Assembly: GCF_934372025.1 (NCBI RefSeq)
Contig: NZ_CAKROJ010000008.1
Span: 1-64,000, forward strand
Length of the DNA: 64,000 bases
Origin: an uncultured Blautia sp.
Lineage (GTDB): Bacteria; Bacillota; Clostridia; Lachnospirales; Lachnospiraceae
Direction of reading: 5' to 3'
Position 1 is the stretch's first letter. Each line of letters opens with the position of its first letter. Below, piece after piece: positions 8,156 to 17,009 of this stretch. Position numbers and translations under genes: made by a program. The notes under the pieces are model-generated. The model was not told the origin of the DNA. It saw only the letters and a program-made list of their open reading frames with translations, and made no database searches.

Positions 8156-8630
8156 ACGATATTTTCCGATGTTCATTGACCTGTCAGACAAAAAGATCAT
8201 TGTGGTCGGTGGTGGCAAAATTGCGACCAGACGGGTCACTACATTATTACAGTTTACAAGAAATATTACTGTGATTGCTCCAAAATCCACCACAGAGCTG
8301 CAGGAACTTGGTAAGACCGGATATGTCAATCTGATCACGCGCCCGGTAAAACGATCTGATTTCAATATGGCGTATATGGTATTTGCAGTGACAAATGACC
8401 GGAAATTGAATGATGAGATTTATCGTGTCTGCAAAGAAGAAGGTATTTATGTCAATGTTGCAGATGATAAGAGTAAATGTGATTTTTATTTCCCGGGTGT
8501 TTATATGAAAGATGAAGTGGTTATCGGAATCACTGCCAGTGGACTGGATCACAGCAAGGCAAAAAAGGTCCGGCTGGCAATTCAGGAGGCAATGGAGGCG
8601 ACAGATGACGAAAACAAGCAAGACAGATAA
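8145..8630 (+). CDS. precorrin-2 dehydrogenase, single-domain (SirC/Met8-type)
   Basis: A 161-residue NAD-binding protein with VVGGGKIATRR near residue 20, equal to the N-terminal Rossmann part of CysG or Met8. It oxidises precorrin-2 to sirohydrochlorin; whether it also inserts iron cannot be told from sequence. The start is ATG 8145, not the in-frame ATG 8106, because GGAGAAA at 8134-8140 is correctly spaced and family members begin this way (FPMFIDL). It lies between hemA and hemC, and the next gene fuses the methyltransferase that makes its substrate, so the operon leads to siroheme or cobalamin. Confidence 0.92.
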   Translation: MKNKRYFPMFIDLSDKKIIVVGGGKIATRRVTTLLQFTRNITVIAPKSTTELQELGKTGYVNLITRPVKRSDFNMAYMVFAVTNDRKLNDEIYRVCKEEGIYVNVADDKSKCDFYFPGVYMKDEVVIGITASGLDHSKAKKVRLAIQEAMEATDDENKQDR

Positions 8631-9528
8631 AGTGATCATTGGCAGCAGAGAAAGCCAGCTTGCAGTGCTGCAAAGTGAAATGGTACGTGATTACATAAAA
8701 AAACAGCATCCTGAGCTGGATGTTGAAATTCTTACAATGAAAACAACAGGCGATAAAATCCTTGACCGCACACTTGATAAAGTCGGCGGAAAAGGACTTT
8801 TCGTAAAAGAACTGGACAGGGCACTGCTGGATGGCAGAACGATGTTGTCTGTACACAGTCTGAAGGATATGCCAATGGAAGTACCTCAGGAGCTTCCTCT
8901 TCTTGCATTTTCGTTAAGAGAAGATCCGCGTGATGTTCTGGTCCTTCCAAAAGATGCAGACAGTCTTGATACATCAAAGCCGTTGGGATGTTCCAGTCTT
9001 CGACGTACCTTACAGCTGAAAGAGCTTTATCCTGAAATGGAGGTAAAAAGTATCCGTGGGAATCTTCAGACCAGACTGCGTAAACTTGATGCAGGAGAAT
9101 ATTCCGGACTGATCCTTGCGGCGGCAGGCCTCAGGCGACTTGGCCTGGAAAGCAGGATTCACCGTTATTTTTCAGAAGATGAGATTCTTCCGGCGGCAGG
9201 CCAGGGAATTCTTGCTGTACAGGGACGAAGAGATCTGGAATACGGATATCTTGATGGATACAGGGATGAAAATGCATGGATTGCCGGAACAGCAGAACGT
9301 GCTTTTGTAAAATATCTTAATGGAGGCTGTTCTTCACCTGTTGCTGCATTCGGTGTAGTAGAAGGAGAAGAACTGTTTCTCAGAGGACTTTATTACAGAG
9401 AAAGTGACGGCCGATATTTTAAAGACAGTATCCGCGGAGCAAAATCTGAGGCAGAACAGCTGGGAATTAAACTGGCAAAACAGATGATTGACAAATATGA
9501 AAAACACACAGGAGGAGAGTCTTTATGA
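8605..9528 (+). CDS. hemC: hydroxymethylbilane synthase (porphobilinogen deaminase)
   Basis: A 307-residue enzyme joining four porphobilinogens into hydroxymethylbilane. It begins with the family segment IGSRESQLA, has the lysine-rich KGLFVKELD and SLKDMP motifs, and the dipyrromethane cofactor cysteine in NGGCSSP. The open frame extends upstream to 8512, but ATG 8605 is chosen because GGAGG at 8594-8598 precedes it and the family N-terminus begins there. The start overlaps the dehydrogenase gene by 26 bases and the stop overlaps the next ATG (ATGA). Confidence 0.95.
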   Translation: MTKTSKTDKVIIGSRESQLAVLQSEMVRDYIKKQHPELDVEILTMKTTGDKILDRTLDKVGGKGLFVKELDRALLDGRTMLSVHSLKDMPMEVPQELPLLAFSLREDPRDVLVLPKDADSLDTSKPLGCSSLRRTLQLKELYPEMEVKSIRGNLQTRLRKLDAGEYSGLILAAAGLRRLGLESRIHRYFSEDEILPAAGQGILAVQGRRDLEYGYLDGYRDENAWIAGTAERAFVKYLNGGCSSPVAAFGVVEGEELFLRGLYYRESDGRYFKDSIRGAKSEAEQLGIKLAKQMIDKYEKHTGGESL

Positions 9529-11027
9529 AAACAGGAAAAGTATGGCTTGTAGGAGCCGGACCAGGTGATATCGGACTCTTCACGCTGAAAGGTATGGAAG
9601 TACTGCAGCAGGCAGATGTGGTTGTCTATGACAGTCTTGTTGGTCAGGGAGTTCTGGCAAAAGTTTCATCCGAAGCCAGACTGATCAATGTTGGTAAACG
9701 TGCAGATAATCATACAATGCCGCAGGAGCAGATCAATCAGGTCCTTCTTGAAGAAGCACTGAAAGGAAATCAGGTTGTCAGACTCAAAGGTGGAGATCCT
9801 TTTCTTTTCGGACGTGGCGGAGAAGAACTGGAACTTCTGACGGTGAACAATATTCCTTATGAAATTGTTCCGGGAGTGACTTCCTCAATTGCAGTGCCTG
9901 CATATAATGGAATTCCGGTGACACACAGAGATTTCTGTTCTTCTGTGCATATTATTACAGGTCACAGAAGAGCCGGCAAAGAATATGATATTGACTTTAA
10001 TGCACTTGTCAGAACAAAAGGAACGCTTGTATTTCTGATGGGAATTGCAGCACTTGCCGATATTTGTATGGGGCTGCTTAACGCTGGAATAGATCCTGCG
10101 ATGCCGGCAGCAGTTCTTCAAAAAGGAACGACCGCAGATCAGAAACGGGTAGTTGCCACTGTTGCCACTCTTAAAGAAGAAGTAGACCGTCAGGGAATTG
10201 AGACACCTGCGATCATTGTAGTTGGAAAAGTATGTCGTCTTGCAGATGAATTTGGCTGGTATGAACAGCTTCCGCTTGCAGGCTGGAAAGTACTTGTGAC
10301 CCGTCCTAAGGAACGTAGTTCAAGAACAGCAGATGAACTTCGAAGAAAAGGTGCCGAGGTTCTGGAACTTCCTTCGATCAGAACGGTTGCGCTGGAAGAC
10401 CAGTCAGAGCTTCAGAGTGCATTTGAACAGATTGATACGTATCAGTGGATCGTATTTACCAGTCCGACAGGCGCGGAAATATTTTTAAGTGAAATGAAAA
10501 AAGCACACAGGGATATCCGCAGTCTGGCAGGTGCACGAATTGCAGCAATTGGTCAGGGAACAGCCAAAATTCTTGAAGACAGAGGAATTCTTGTTGATCT
10601 GATTCCAGAAGTATATGATGGTGATTCTCTTGGCGCAGCACTTGCAGAACACCTGAAACCAAGCGAAAAAGTTCTTTTGCCCAGGGCAAGAAAAGGAAAT
10701 CAGAATCTGGTAAAGATTCTGGAAGAACATGAAGGGCTGGTTACAGATATTCCAACGTATGATACTGTATATGAAAGCAGCAGTCTGATCCATGTTGACC
10801 AGGAAATACAGAATAATTCTATTGACTGTGTGGTATTCACAAGTGCTTCCACAGTAAAAGGATTTGTTGAGACCACCGGGCTCTCAGACTATTCCCATGT
10901 TACCGCAGCCTGTATCGGCAAACAGACAAAGGCGGCAGCAGATGTCTACAAGATGCAGACCTATATGGCTGAAAAAGCAACGATCGATTCTCTGATCGAT
11001 CTTGTTGTTAAAATAAAAAACAGATAA
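9525..11027 (+). CDS. cobA-hemD: uroporphyrinogen-III C-methyltransferase / uroporphyrinogen-III synthase fusion
   Basis: A 500-residue two-domain protein. Residues 1-245 are SUMT with the SAM-binding GAGPGD near the start, VRLKGGDPFLFGRGGEE and GVTSSIAVPAYNGIPVTHR. It methylates uroporphyrinogen III to precorrin-2. From about residue 255 the HemD domain begins at WKVLVTRP, with VFTSPTGAEIF and VVFTSASTVKGF typical of uroporphyrinogen-III synthase. The fusion is known in Clostridia. It puts ring closure and the branch-point methylation in one polypeptide, favouring flux to siroheme and corrinoids rather than heme. GGAGGAG precedes the ATG. Confidence 0.95.
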   Translation: MKTGKVWLVGAGPGDIGLFTLKGMEVLQQADVVVYDSLVGQGVLAKVSSEARLINVGKRADNHTMPQEQINQVLLEEALKGNQVVRLKGGDPFLFGRGGEELELLTVNNIPYEIVPGVTSSIAVPAYNGIPVTHRDFCSSVHIITGHRRAGKEYDIDFNALVRTKGTLVFLMGIAALADICMGLLNAGIDPAMPAAVLQKGTTADQKRVVATVATLKEEVDRQGIETPAIIVVGKVCRLADEFGWYEQLPLAGWKVLVTRPKERSSRTADELRRKGAEVLELPSIRTVALEDQSELQSAFEQIDTYQWIVFTSPTGAEIFLSEMKKAHRDIRSLAGARIAAIGQGTAKILEDRGILVDLIPEVYDGDSLGAALAEHLKPSEKVLLPRARKGNQNLVKILEEHEGLVTDIPTYDTVYESSSLIHVDQEIQNNSIDCVVFTSASTVKGFVETTGLSDYSHVTAACIGKQTKAAADVYKMQTYMAEKATIDSLIDLVVKIKNR

Positions 11028-11065
11028 AAATAAAAGGAAACAAATAAGGAAGAGGTGCAGAAACA

Positions 11066-12049
11066 ATGGATCTGATTCAGAGACCAAGAAGACTTCGCGG
11101 AAGTGAGACACTCCGCAAAATGGTAAGAGAAACAAGAATTGATAAATCATCACTGATCTATCCACTTTTTGTTATGGAAGGAAGCGGGATTGAAGAAGAG
11201 ATTCCTTCTATGGAAGGACAGTTTCGATATAGTGTAGACAGACTTCCTTATGAACTGGAACGTTTGCAGAAAGCAGGTGTCAGCAGCATTATGCTTTTTG
11301 GAATTCCGGATCACAAGGATGAAGTGGGAAGCGGCGCTTACGATAAAAATGGTATCGTTCAGAAAGCACTTCGTGAAGCAAAAAAACAGTTTCCGGATCT
11401 TTATTACATTACAGATGTATGCATGTGTGAATACACATCTCACGGTCACTGTGGTGTACTCTGCGGCCATGATGTTGAAAATGATGCAACACTGGAACTG
11501 CTTTCCAGAACAGCACTTTCCCATGTAGAAGCCGGAGCAGATATGGTAGCTCCTTCTGATATGATGGACGGTCGTGTACGTGCTATTCGTGAGTGCCTGG
11601 ACAAAGCAGGACATAAAGAAACTCCGATCATGTCTTATGCTGTAAAATATGCATCTGCTTTTTATGGTCCATTCCGTGATGCCGCAGGTTCTGCTCCGTC
11701 ATTTGGTGATCGTAAAAGCTATCAGATGGATTACCATAATCGTCGCGAAGGTATGAAAGAAGCATTGACAGATATTCAGGAAGGTGCAGATATCATTATG
11801 ATCAAACCGGCAATGTCTTATCTTGATATGGTTTCAGAAGTTTCAAAAGCTACAAATGTACCGATCGCAGCCTACAGTGTCAGCGGCGAATATGCTATGG
11901 TTAAGGCAGCGGCAAAAATGGGATGGATCGATGAAGAAAAGATTGTCTGTGAAATGGCAGCAAGTGCTTACCGTGCAGGAGTTGATATTTATCTTACCTA
12001 TTATGCAAAAGAACTTGCCCGTTTCATTGATGAAGGGAGAATTGGTTAA
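11066..12049 (+). CDS. hemB: porphobilinogen synthase (delta-aminolevulinate dehydratase)
   Basis: A 327-residue enzyme condensing two 5-aminolevulinates to porphobilinogen. The Schiff-base lysines are in SYAVKYAS and IMIKPAMSYLD. The cysteine-rich DVCMCEYTSHGHCG indicates the zinc-binding class rather than the aspartate-rich magnesium class. Length is normal. The stop TAA shares a base with the hemL ATG. A GGAAGAGGTG sequence precedes the start. Confidence 0.97.
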   Translation: MDLIQRPRRLRGSETLRKMVRETRIDKSSLIYPLFVMEGSGIEEEIPSMEGQFRYSVDRLPYELERLQKAGVSSIMLFGIPDHKDEVGSGAYDKNGIVQKALREAKKQFPDLYYITDVCMCEYTSHGHCGVLCGHDVENDATLELLSRTALSHVEAGADMVAPSDMMDGRVRAIRECLDKAGHKETPIMSYAVKYASAFYGPFRDAAGSAPSFGDRKSYQMDYHNRREGMKEALTDIQEGADIIMIKPAMSYLDMVSEVSKATNVPIAAYSVSGEYAMVKAAAKMGWIDEEKIVCEMAASAYRAGVDIYLTYYAKELARFIDEGRIG

Positions 12050-13329
12050 TGGACAGATCAGAAGAATTATTTAAACGTGCAGTTAAGAGAATTCCTGGCG
12101 GTGTCAACAGTCCGGTAAGGGCTTATGGTGCGATCGGAATGGCACCGAGATTTATCAGCCGTGCCGACAAGTGTTATATTTATGATGTGGACGGCAACCG
12201 TTATGTGGATTATATTGACTCATGGGGTCCGATGATCCTCGGACATAACTTCCCTGAAATTCGTGAATCCGTCATTAAGGCATGTGAAAACGGCCTGAGC
12301 TTTGGATGTGCTACAGAGATTGAAGTGGAAATGGCTGAATTTATCTGCGAGCATCTTCCTCACGTTGAGATGGTGCGAATGGTGAATTCAGGTACAGAAG
12401 CTGTTATGAGTGCTATCCGTACAGCCAGAGGTTATACCGGAAGAGATAAGATCATCAAATTTGCCGGCTGCTATCATGGTCACAGTGATGCCCTGCTGGT
12501 TAGTGCCGGATCCGGTGTGATGACAAGTGGTGTTCCGGACAGCGCCGGTGTTCCGAAGGGATGCACACAGGATACTATGACAGCTACTTATAATGATCTT
12601 GACAGCGTCAGAACTCTTCTTGAGCAGGCTGAAGGACAGGTTGCAGCTGTAATCGTGGAGCCTGTTGCAGCCAATATGGGTGTCGTACCTCCGAAAAAGG
12701 GATTTCTTGAGGGACTTCGTACTCTCTGTGACCAGCATGGTACTTTACTGATCTTCGATGAGGTTATTACCGGATTCAGACTTGCATTTGGCGGAGCAGC
12801 AGAATATTTCGGTGTAACACCGGATATGGTTACATATGGTAAGATCATTGGAGCCGGTATGCCGGTTGGTGCATATGGTGGAAGAAAAGAAATCATGGAG
12901 ATGGTTTCACCGGCGGGCCCGGTATATCAGGCAGGCACGTTGAGTGGTAATCCAATTGCCATGGCAGCAGGCCTCACACAGTTAAAATATCTGTATGCTC
13001 ATCCGGAAGTATACAAAATTCTTGAAGAAAAAGGACAGAAACTGTACGGTGGAATTGAGACAATTCTGAAAGAAAGTGGTAGTGAATATCATATCAATCA
13101 TGTTTCTTCTCTCGGAAGTCTTTTCTTTACAAAGGAAGAAGTCGTAGATTATACTTCAGCCAAGTCTTCTGACACAAAAGCATTTGCAGAGTATTTCCTT
13201 GCAATGCTGAAAGAGGGCGTTCATCTGGCGCCATCTCAGTATGAGGCAATGTTCCTTTCAACAGCACATTCAGATGAAGTGCTGGAGGAGACTCTGGATA
13301 AAATCCGCACTTATTTTACAGATAAATAA
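12049..13329 (+). CDS. hemL: glutamate-1-semialdehyde 2,1-aminomutase
   Basis: A 426-residue PLP enzyme converting glutamate-1-semialdehyde, the HemA product, to 5-aminolevulinate. N-terminal PGGVNSPVRA, SGTEAVMSAIR and the PLP lysine in YGKIIGAGMPVGAYGG are all present. It is the last gene of the operon and a terminator follows within 15 bases. With HemA, HemB, HemC and CobA-HemD it completes the path from glutamyl-tRNA to precorrin-2. No hemE, hemG/Y or hemH is in the window. Confidence 0.97.
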   Translation: MDRSEELFKRAVKRIPGGVNSPVRAYGAIGMAPRFISRADKCYIYDVDGNRYVDYIDSWGPMILGHNFPEIRESVIKACENGLSFGCATEIEVEMAEFICEHLPHVEMVRMVNSGTEAVMSAIRTARGYTGRDKIIKFAGCYHGHSDALLVSAGSGVMTSGVPDSAGVPKGCTQDTMTATYNDLDSVRTLLEQAEGQVAAVIVEPVAANMGVVPPKKGFLEGLRTLCDQHGTLLIFDEVITGFRLAFGGAAEYFGVTPDMVTYGKIIGAGMPVGAYGGRKEIMEMVSPAGPVYQAGTLSGNPIAMAAGLTQLKYLYAHPEVYKILEEKGQKLYGGIETILKESGSEYHINHVSSLGSLFFTKEEVVDYTSAKSSDTKAFAEYFLAMLKEGVHLAPSQYEAMFLSTAHSDEVLEETLDKIRTYFTDK

Positions 13330-13341
13330 TACAAATATCAG

Positions 13342-13375
13342 AAAAGAGACTTTTATTTAAGAAGGTCTCTTTTTT
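13342..13375 (+). terminator. rho-independent terminator after hemL
   Basis: AAAAGAGAC (13342-13350) pairs with GTCTCTTTT (13365-13373), followed by further T residues. Confidence 0.85.
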
Positions 13376-13438
13376 CTGAGTTATTCTAAAAAAATATTAA
13401 GTACGTAAGAAAATACACAATCTGGAGAGAAAGTCAAC

Positions 13439-13467
13439 TTGTTCTTGTAAATGGATTGTGCTATAAT
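13439..13467 (+). promoter_or_regulatory. promoter of the lactonase gene
   Basis: TTGTTC at 13439-13444, a 17-base spacer and TATAAT at 13462-13467. The ATG at 13451 lies inside this promoter and so cannot be the start of the downstream gene. Confidence 0.7.
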
Positions 13468-13528
13468 TAGGACACCAAATGCGGATATAGATTTCGCACA
13501 TATTCATCGAATTTTAGGAGGCAGTATA

Positions 13529-14653
13529 ATGGGAGACAAGAAATATGTGGCCTATGTGGGAACATACACTCATGGAACCAGCAAGGGCATTCAGGTTTAT
13601 GATGTAGACGTAGAAAATGGCAAACTGATCGAACGTAGTGAAGTAAAAGTCAGCAATGCGTCTCACACTGCAGTTTCCAAAAACGGCAAATATCTGTATT
13701 CCATCGAGGACGAGGGTGTTGCGGTATTCAAGCGTGACAGGAACGGAGACCTTGTTCGTATCAACAGTGTTGGAATTGATGGCATGAGAGGTTGTTTTCT
13801 CGCTACAGATGTAGACGGCCGTTATCTTTATGTGGCTGGATATCATGATGGCAAGGTTACGGTTGTACATACACACAGAGACGGAAGTCTGGGACGTATT
13901 ATGGACGGTGTATTCCATAAGGGCCTTGGAAGCGTTGCAGAACGTAATTTCCGCCCACATGTTAACTGTGTGCGTCCGACACCGGATAATAAATATCTTT
14001 GTGCAGTTGATAATGGAATCGATCAGGTTAAGATTTATCGTATCAATAAAAGACGTCACAAACTGGAACTTGTAGATATTCTCCGTTGTCCGAGAGAGAG
14101 CGGACCGAGAATTATTCGTTTCAGTGCAGATGGAAAATATGCATATATTCTTTTTGAATTAAGTAACGAGATTAAGGTGTACAGCTATGACGGAAGTGGA
14201 AATAATCCGGAATTTGAACTTTTGCAGAGTGTTTCAACTCTGAGAAAAGAAAATGACAAAGATGCTTTCCATAATGCAGCTTCCGGTCTTGCACTTGCTC
14301 CGGATGGCAAGCATCTGTTCTGTACAACGGCCGGTGAGAACACGGTTTCCATGTATGAGATTGATGCAGATACAGGTCTTCTTGAGAAGAAATTTACTCT
14401 GCCGATCAGTGGAGACTATCCAAAGGATATTGTTATCTTCCCGGATAATCAGCATATCGCAGTTGCGAATCATGCAAGCAATTCAATTACAACATTCAAA
14501 GTAGATTATGAGAAGAATATCATTATGATGAATGATAAGCCTCATAAGATTGAAACTCCAAACAGTATTCATATCTGGCCAGTACCGGATGATACAGAAG
14601 TCTCTCAGCCGGTTTTAGATGAAGATGAAGACAACGCTGAGGATGAGGAATAA
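13529..14653 (+). CDS. lactonase-family seven-bladed beta-propeller protein (6-phosphogluconolactonase-like)
   Basis: A 374-residue protein starting MGDKKYVAYVGTYT, the typical N-terminus of YbhE/Pgl-type lactonases. Repeated blade strands such as YLYVAGYHDG, DNKYLCAVDNG and PDGKHLFC run through it. Family members hydrolyse 6-phosphogluconolactone or other sugar lactones, and many are uncharacterised. The tail after residue 355 is very acidic (DEDEDNAEDEE). The start ATG 13529 follows TAGGAGG at 13515-13521; the longer frame from 13451 overlaps the promoter. Monocistronic, between a promoter and a terminator, convergent with aroC. Confidence 0.85.
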   Translation: MGDKKYVAYVGTYTHGTSKGIQVYDVDVENGKLIERSEVKVSNASHTAVSKNGKYLYSIEDEGVAVFKRDRNGDLVRINSVGIDGMRGCFLATDVDGRYLYVAGYHDGKVTVVHTHRDGSLGRIMDGVFHKGLGSVAERNFRPHVNCVRPTPDNKYLCAVDNGIDQVKIYRINKRRHKLELVDILRCPRESGPRIIRFSADGKYAYILFELSNEIKVYSYDGSGNNPEFELLQSVSTLRKENDKDAFHNAASGLALAPDGKHLFCTTAGENTVSMYEIDADTGLLEKKFTLPISGDYPKDIVIFPDNQHIAVANHASNSITTFKVDYEKNIIMMNDKPHKIETPNSIHIWPVPDDTEVSQPVLDEDEDNAEDEE

Positions 14654-14665
14654 AATAATATAAAC

Positions 14666-14696
14666 AAAAAATCCTGCTCATGGGGCAGGATTTTTT
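14666..14696. terminator. bidirectional terminator between the lactonase gene and aroC
   Basis: AAAAAATCCTGC (14666-14677) pairs with GCAGGATTTTTT (14685-14696). The A-run and T-run on either side let it serve both converging transcripts. Confidence 0.88.
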
Positions 14697-14709
14697 GTTC
14701 GTCAAAAAT

Positions 14710-15807
14710 TCAATTATTTTTATAAAATTCCTGGATTTTATCAAGACGGGAAGTCATGTTTGCAAAAAGTGCATCGATAATAGTAAGCGCACACATAGAT
14801 TCAACCACAACAACAGCTCTTGGAACAATCACGGGATCATGTCGGCCATGAATCTCAAGAGAGATGTTTTCGGCCTGATCTGTAACAGTGTTCTGAGCCT
14901 GACTGATAGAAGGGGTAGGCTTAATATAAGCTCTCAGGATAATTTCGTTTCCGTCACTGATTCCTCCCATGATTCCGCCGGCATGATTACTTGTTTTGGT
15001 GATCTGACCATTCATGGCATGAAACCCGTCATTGTCATCTGATCCTTTCATATAAGCAACCTGAGTACCATCCCCGATTTCTATGGCTTTGACGGAACCT
15101 ATGGACATGACTGCCTGTGCAAGCATTGCATCGAGTTTTTCAAAAACCGGATTTCCAAGACCGGCAGGAACACCAGTGATCCTGCATTCCACCACGCCGC
15201 CGGCACTGTCCTGATTTTTCATACATTCTTCAAGGTATGCCCCTGCACGTTTTGCTGCTTCTGCATCAGGCATATAAAAAGCATTGTTATTAATTTCTTC
15301 CGGCACAAATTCTGTGACAGAAACCGGTCCTATGGATTTTGTATAGGTACAGAAGGTGATTCCCATTGAATCAAGAATTTTTGATGCAATTGCTCCGGCT
15401 GCCACACGACCAATAGTTTCACGTCCTGATGAACGTCCACCGCCACGATAATCACGGAAGCCATATTTTGCATCGAATGTATAATCTGCATGTCCTGGAC
15501 GATAAGAATAAGCAATGTTACCATAGTCTCTGGAACGCTGATCGGTATTTCTTACCATCAGAGAAACAGGTGTCCCTGTTGTTTTTCCTTCAAAAACACC
15601 GGAAAGAATTTCAACCAGATCCCCTTCTTTACGTGCAGTAGTATAACGGCTTTGACCTGGCTTACGTCGGTCAAGAAATTTCTGAATATCTTCTTCACAG
15701 AGAGAAAGTCCTGCCGGGCAGCCATCTACAACAGCACCAAGCGCTTTTCCATGAGATTCTCCCCAGGTGGATACGGTAAAATGTGTACCAAAGCTGGATT
15801 TATTCAT
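14710..15807 (-). CDS. aroC: chorismate synthase
   Basis: A 365-residue flavin-dependent enzyme converting EPSP to chorismate, the last shared step of aromatic amino acid synthesis. Conserved segments are TVSTWGESHGKALG near the N-terminus, RPGHADYTFDAKYG, RDYRGGGRSSGRETIGRVAAGA and the C-terminal RHDPVIVPRAV. A complement-strand GGGAGG precedes the start codon. It is the only gene on this strand nearby and stands alone, away from other shikimate genes. Confidence 0.97.
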   Translation of the reverse strand: MNKSSFGTHFTVSTWGESHGKALGAVVDGCPAGLSLCEEDIQKFLDRRKPGQSRYTTARKEGDLVEILSGVFEGKTTGTPVSLMVRNTDQRSRDYGNIAYSYRPGHADYTFDAKYGFRDYRGGGRSSGRETIGRVAAGAIASKILDSMGITFCTYTKSIGPVSVTEFVPEEINNNAFYMPDAEAAKRAGAYLEECMKNQDSAGGVVECRITGVPAGLGNPVFEKLDAMLAQAVMSIGSVKAIEIGDGTQVAYMKGSDDNDGFHAMNGQITKTSNHAGGIMGGISDGNEIILRAYIKPTPSISQAQNTVTDQAENISLEIHGRHDPVIVPRAVVVVESMCALTIIDALFANMTSRLDKIQEFYKNN

Positions 15808-15934
15808 AATCTGAGTCCTCCCTTATTAACTGGAATTTATTTTAACACAATAAATATAGAAAGTCTACAATATGCACTCTGACACTTTAAAGTAAAAATC
15901 AGGTAAATTTTTTTTAAATACAATTCGGTTGGAA

Positions 15935-15963
15935 TTGACAAAAATACAGTCACATTTTATAAT
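15935..15963 (+). promoter_or_regulatory. promoter of the CorA-like gene
   Basis: Consensus TTGACA at 15935-15940, a 17-base spacer and TATAAT at 15958-15963. Confidence 0.85.
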
Positions 15964-16005
15964 TGAGCATATGGCCAAATTTGAGAGTGGAGGGGGAGTG
16001 TACTC

Positions 16006-16947
16006 GTGGTTAGAATGTTTCGCACATCAGACGGAGCTATTCATGAAATTCAGGAACCGCAGGATGGCTGTTGGATTGCTCTTACGAACCCGACGGCAAC
16101 AGAGATATTTGAAGTATCCGAGCAGTTTCAGATAGAAGTCGATGATCTGAGAGCTCCTCTGGATGAAGAGGAACGGTCACGTATTGAGGTGGAAGATAAT
16201 TACACTCTGATTCTGGTGGATGTTCCTATGATCGAGGAACGAAATGACAAAGACTGGTATGGTACAATTCCATTGGGAATTATAGTTACTGATAAGATGA
16301 TCTTCACGATATGTCTGGAGGATACACAGGTACTTACCAGATTTATGGAAGGGCGTGTACGAAATTTCTTTACTTATATGAAGACGCGTTTTATTCTTCA
16401 GATACTGTACAGAAATTCCAGTATGTATCTGCGTTATCTGCGAATTATCGATAAGAAAAGTGAACAGGTAGAAGAAAAACTTCATTATTCACCGCGAAAT
16501 CAGGAACTGATAGAGCTTCTTGAACTTGAAAAGTCACTGGTGTATTTTACAACATCTCTGAGGTCCAACGAAGCAGTGTTGGAGAAGCTGATCAAACTGG
16601 AAAGCATCAAAAAATATCCGGAGGATACAGAACTCCTTGAAGACGTCATCATTGAAAATACACAGGCTATTGAAATGGCGAATATTTACAGTGGGATTTT
16701 ACAGAGTATGATGGATGCTTTTGCTTCAGTTATTTCAAATAATCTGAATGATGTTATGAAGATTCTTTCTGTGATCACGATCGTCATGAGTATTCCGACG
16801 ATCATATTCAGTGCTTATGGTATGAACCTTGCACCATCCGGGATGCCATTTTCCAGCACCACCTGGGGATTTCTGGTAGTTATTCTGCTTTCAATCGCAG
16901 CCAGCATCGTTGCAGCGGCTTACCTTGCAAAGAAGAAATATTTCTGA
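16006..16947 (+). CDS. corA: CorA-family divalent-cation transporter
   Basis: A 313-residue protein of the CorA magnesium transporter family. The N-terminal 240 residues form the cytoplasmic alpha/beta and long-helix domain. Two C-terminal membrane helices follow, with the signature YGMN at the end of the first (SAYGMNLAP). GTG 16006 is preferred as start because GGAGGGGGAG at 15989-15998 is well spaced; ATG 16015 is the alternative. It has its own strong promoter. Whether it moves magnesium, cobalt or another ion cannot be decided. Confidence 0.9.
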   Translation: MVRMFRTSDGAIHEIQEPQDGCWIALTNPTATEIFEVSEQFQIEVDDLRAPLDEEERSRIEVEDNYTLILVDVPMIEERNDKDWYGTIPLGIIVTDKMIFTICLEDTQVLTRFMEGRVRNFFTYMKTRFILQILYRNSSMYLRYLRIIDKKSEQVEEKLHYSPRNQELIELLELEKSLVYFTTSLRSNEAVLEKLIKLESIKKYPEDTELLEDVIIENTQAIEMANIYSGILQSMMDAFASVISNNLNDVMKILSVITIVMSIPTIIFSAYGMNLAPSGMPFSSTTWGFLVVILLSIAASIVAAAYLAKKKYF

Positions 16948-17009
16948 TGACAAAATATTCATCTTTCCGAACAGTAATGATTAACTGAAAAAGGAGAAGA
17001 AGTGATTTT

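Noticed and set aside
13451..13528. Extended N-terminus of the lactonase from ATG 13451
   Set aside because: This ATG lies between the -35 and -10 of a good promoter, while ATG 13529 has a strong ribosome site and the family N-terminus.
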